Below are positions 43,481 through 43,976 of a stretch of 43,976 nucleotides of DNA, piece by piece. This stretch comes from an uncultured Mucilaginibacter sp. (lineage in GTDB: Bacteria > Bacteroidota > Bacteroidia > Sphingobacteriales > Sphingobacteriaceae), in contig NZ_CAMLOV010000027.1 of the NCBI RefSeq assembly GCF_946481715.1, positions 1 to 43,976 of the forward strand, read 5' to 3'. Position numbers and translations under genes: made by a program. Position 1 is the stretch's first letter, and every line of letters starts with the position of its first letter. The notes beneath the pieces were generated by a model that worked only from the letters and a program-made list of their open reading frames with translations, searched no databases and was not told the origin of the DNA.

Positions 43481-43976
43481 ATGGCATCATCAAAAACATC
43501 TATTTACGCGGCGCTTGTAGCCAACCTGCTTATTGCTATAACAAAATTTATTGCCGGTGGCATCAGCAATAGTGCCGCTATGGTTGCCGAGGGCGTGCAT
43601 TCGGTTGTGGATACCGTTAACGAATTGCTGTTGCTGCTTGGGCTTTACCGCGCCAAAAAACTGCCCGATGCTACCCACCCCTTTGGTTATGGCAAGGAGC
43701 TTTACTTCTGGTCGTTTATTGTTTCCATCATGATATTCGGGCTGGGCGGCGGCGTATCTATTTACCAGGGGGTAGCGCATATCATCAAGCCCGAAAAATT
43801 GGGCGATCCTACCATCAATTATATTGTTTTGGGGCTTTCTATCGTATTCGAAGGCACATCACTTATCATCGCTATAAAACAATTTAACCAGGTGCGCGGC
43901 ACTACGCCTTTTTGGGCAGCCGTTGTTAAAAGCAAGGACCCATCCAGCTTTTTGGTGCTTTTTGAAGATGCTGCCG
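43481..43976 (+). CDS. Cation diffusion facilitator transporter (3' end outside window)
   Basis: 165 codons are present and the frame is still open at the window's end. The N-terminus SKTSIYAALVANLLIAITKF leads into TM1. AAMVAEGVHSVVDTVNELLL holds the HxxxD metal site (H and D of TM2), then HPFGYGKELYFWSFI, GGGVSIYQGVAHII and the VVKSKDPSSFLVLFEDAA segment, where the TM5 site begins. The family moves divalent cations such as Zn2+, Co2+ or Mn2+ out of the cytoplasm. HxxxD in TM2 and an ED-type TM5 lean toward the ZnT9-like subgroup. ATG at 43481, 51 bases after the kinase stop. Confidence 0.9.
   Translation, partial: MASSKTSIYAALVANLLIAITKFIAGGISNSAAMVAEGVHSVVDTVNELLLLLGLYRAKKLPDATHPFGYGKELYFWSFIVSIMIFGLGGGVSIYQGVAHIIKPEKLGDPTINYIVLGLSIVFEGTSLIIAIKQFNQVRGTTPFWAAVVKSKDPSSFLVLFEDAA

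Noticed and set aside
1..43976. CRISPR array, prophage, insertion sequence or toxin-antitoxin module
   Set aside because: No regularly spaced repeats, transposase, integrase or paired small stable-toxin genes were seen; the REP-like elements are dispersed, not arrayed.
1..43976. tRNA or rRNA genes
   Set aside because: I found no cloverleaf-type segments or rRNA-like conserved sequence in the intergenic spaces read by eye.

Overview
The window comes from a member of the Bacteroidota, most likely family Sphingobacteriaceae (Mucilaginibacter/Pedobacter-like). This rests on gene content: two type IX secretion (T9SS) substrates with gliding-motility-type C-termini, a PorP/SprF partner, a SpmA-SpmB fusion, a MetZ-type sulfhydrylase, a TetR-TolC-MFP-RND cassette and an OmpA with a thrombospondin-type-3 linker. 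It also rests on promoters of the Bacteroidota type (TTTG / TAnnTTTG) and mostly absent Shine-Dalgarno sites. The genus is an inference. The window looks chromosomal. I saw no tRNA, rRNA, CRISPR, insertion sequence or prophage. Both ends cut through genes.

Layout. 1-3.6 kb: the 3' part of a large secreted repeat protein, then a terminator region with a 38-bp palindrome and a REP-like element. 3.6-5.3 kb: a thioesterase divergent from a small heat-shock protein, with a pair of GACA-N3-TGTC palindromes between them, then YajQ. 5.4-8.3 kb: polyphosphate kinase and exopolyphosphatase with a 4-base overlap. 8.4-11 kb: a possible short RNA, a small lipoprotein, flavin prenyltransferase UbiX and an S41 peptidase. 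11-14.8 kb: mtaB-lgt-gtrA-inositol monophosphatase, tightly packed. 14.9-17 kb: an Nfu Fe-S protein and adenylosuccinate lyase on the minus strand, with a second REP-like element. 17.1-23.8 kb: an RND efflux operon headed by its TetR regulator, whose promoter and operator can be read directly. 23.9-25.1 kb: a DUF4126-like membrane protein and a second TetR. 25.2-32.3 kb, minus strand: a 1,729-residue PKD-domain adhesin, PorP/SprF, a small membrane-anchored protein and an OsmC protein. 32.5-38 kb: SpmA-SpmB fusion, DinB and DUF3052 proteins, a secreted hypothetical, then OsmC-MetZ-MDMPI-like. 38-44 kb: OmpA, an AHSA1-type protein, an acetate transporter, phosphoglycerate mutase, a soluble PAS histidine kinase and a truncated cation-diffusion facilitator.

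How genes work together. The clearest functional units are the polyphosphate pair, the drug-efflux operon with a self-repressing TetR, the adhesin plus PorP/SprF T9SS unit, and an OsmC-MetZ-MDMPI run that hints at thiol or sulfur metabolism. The most informative non-coding signals are the tetR promoter with an overlapping operator, the paired palindromes upstream of hsp20, and the three dispersed REP-like elements.
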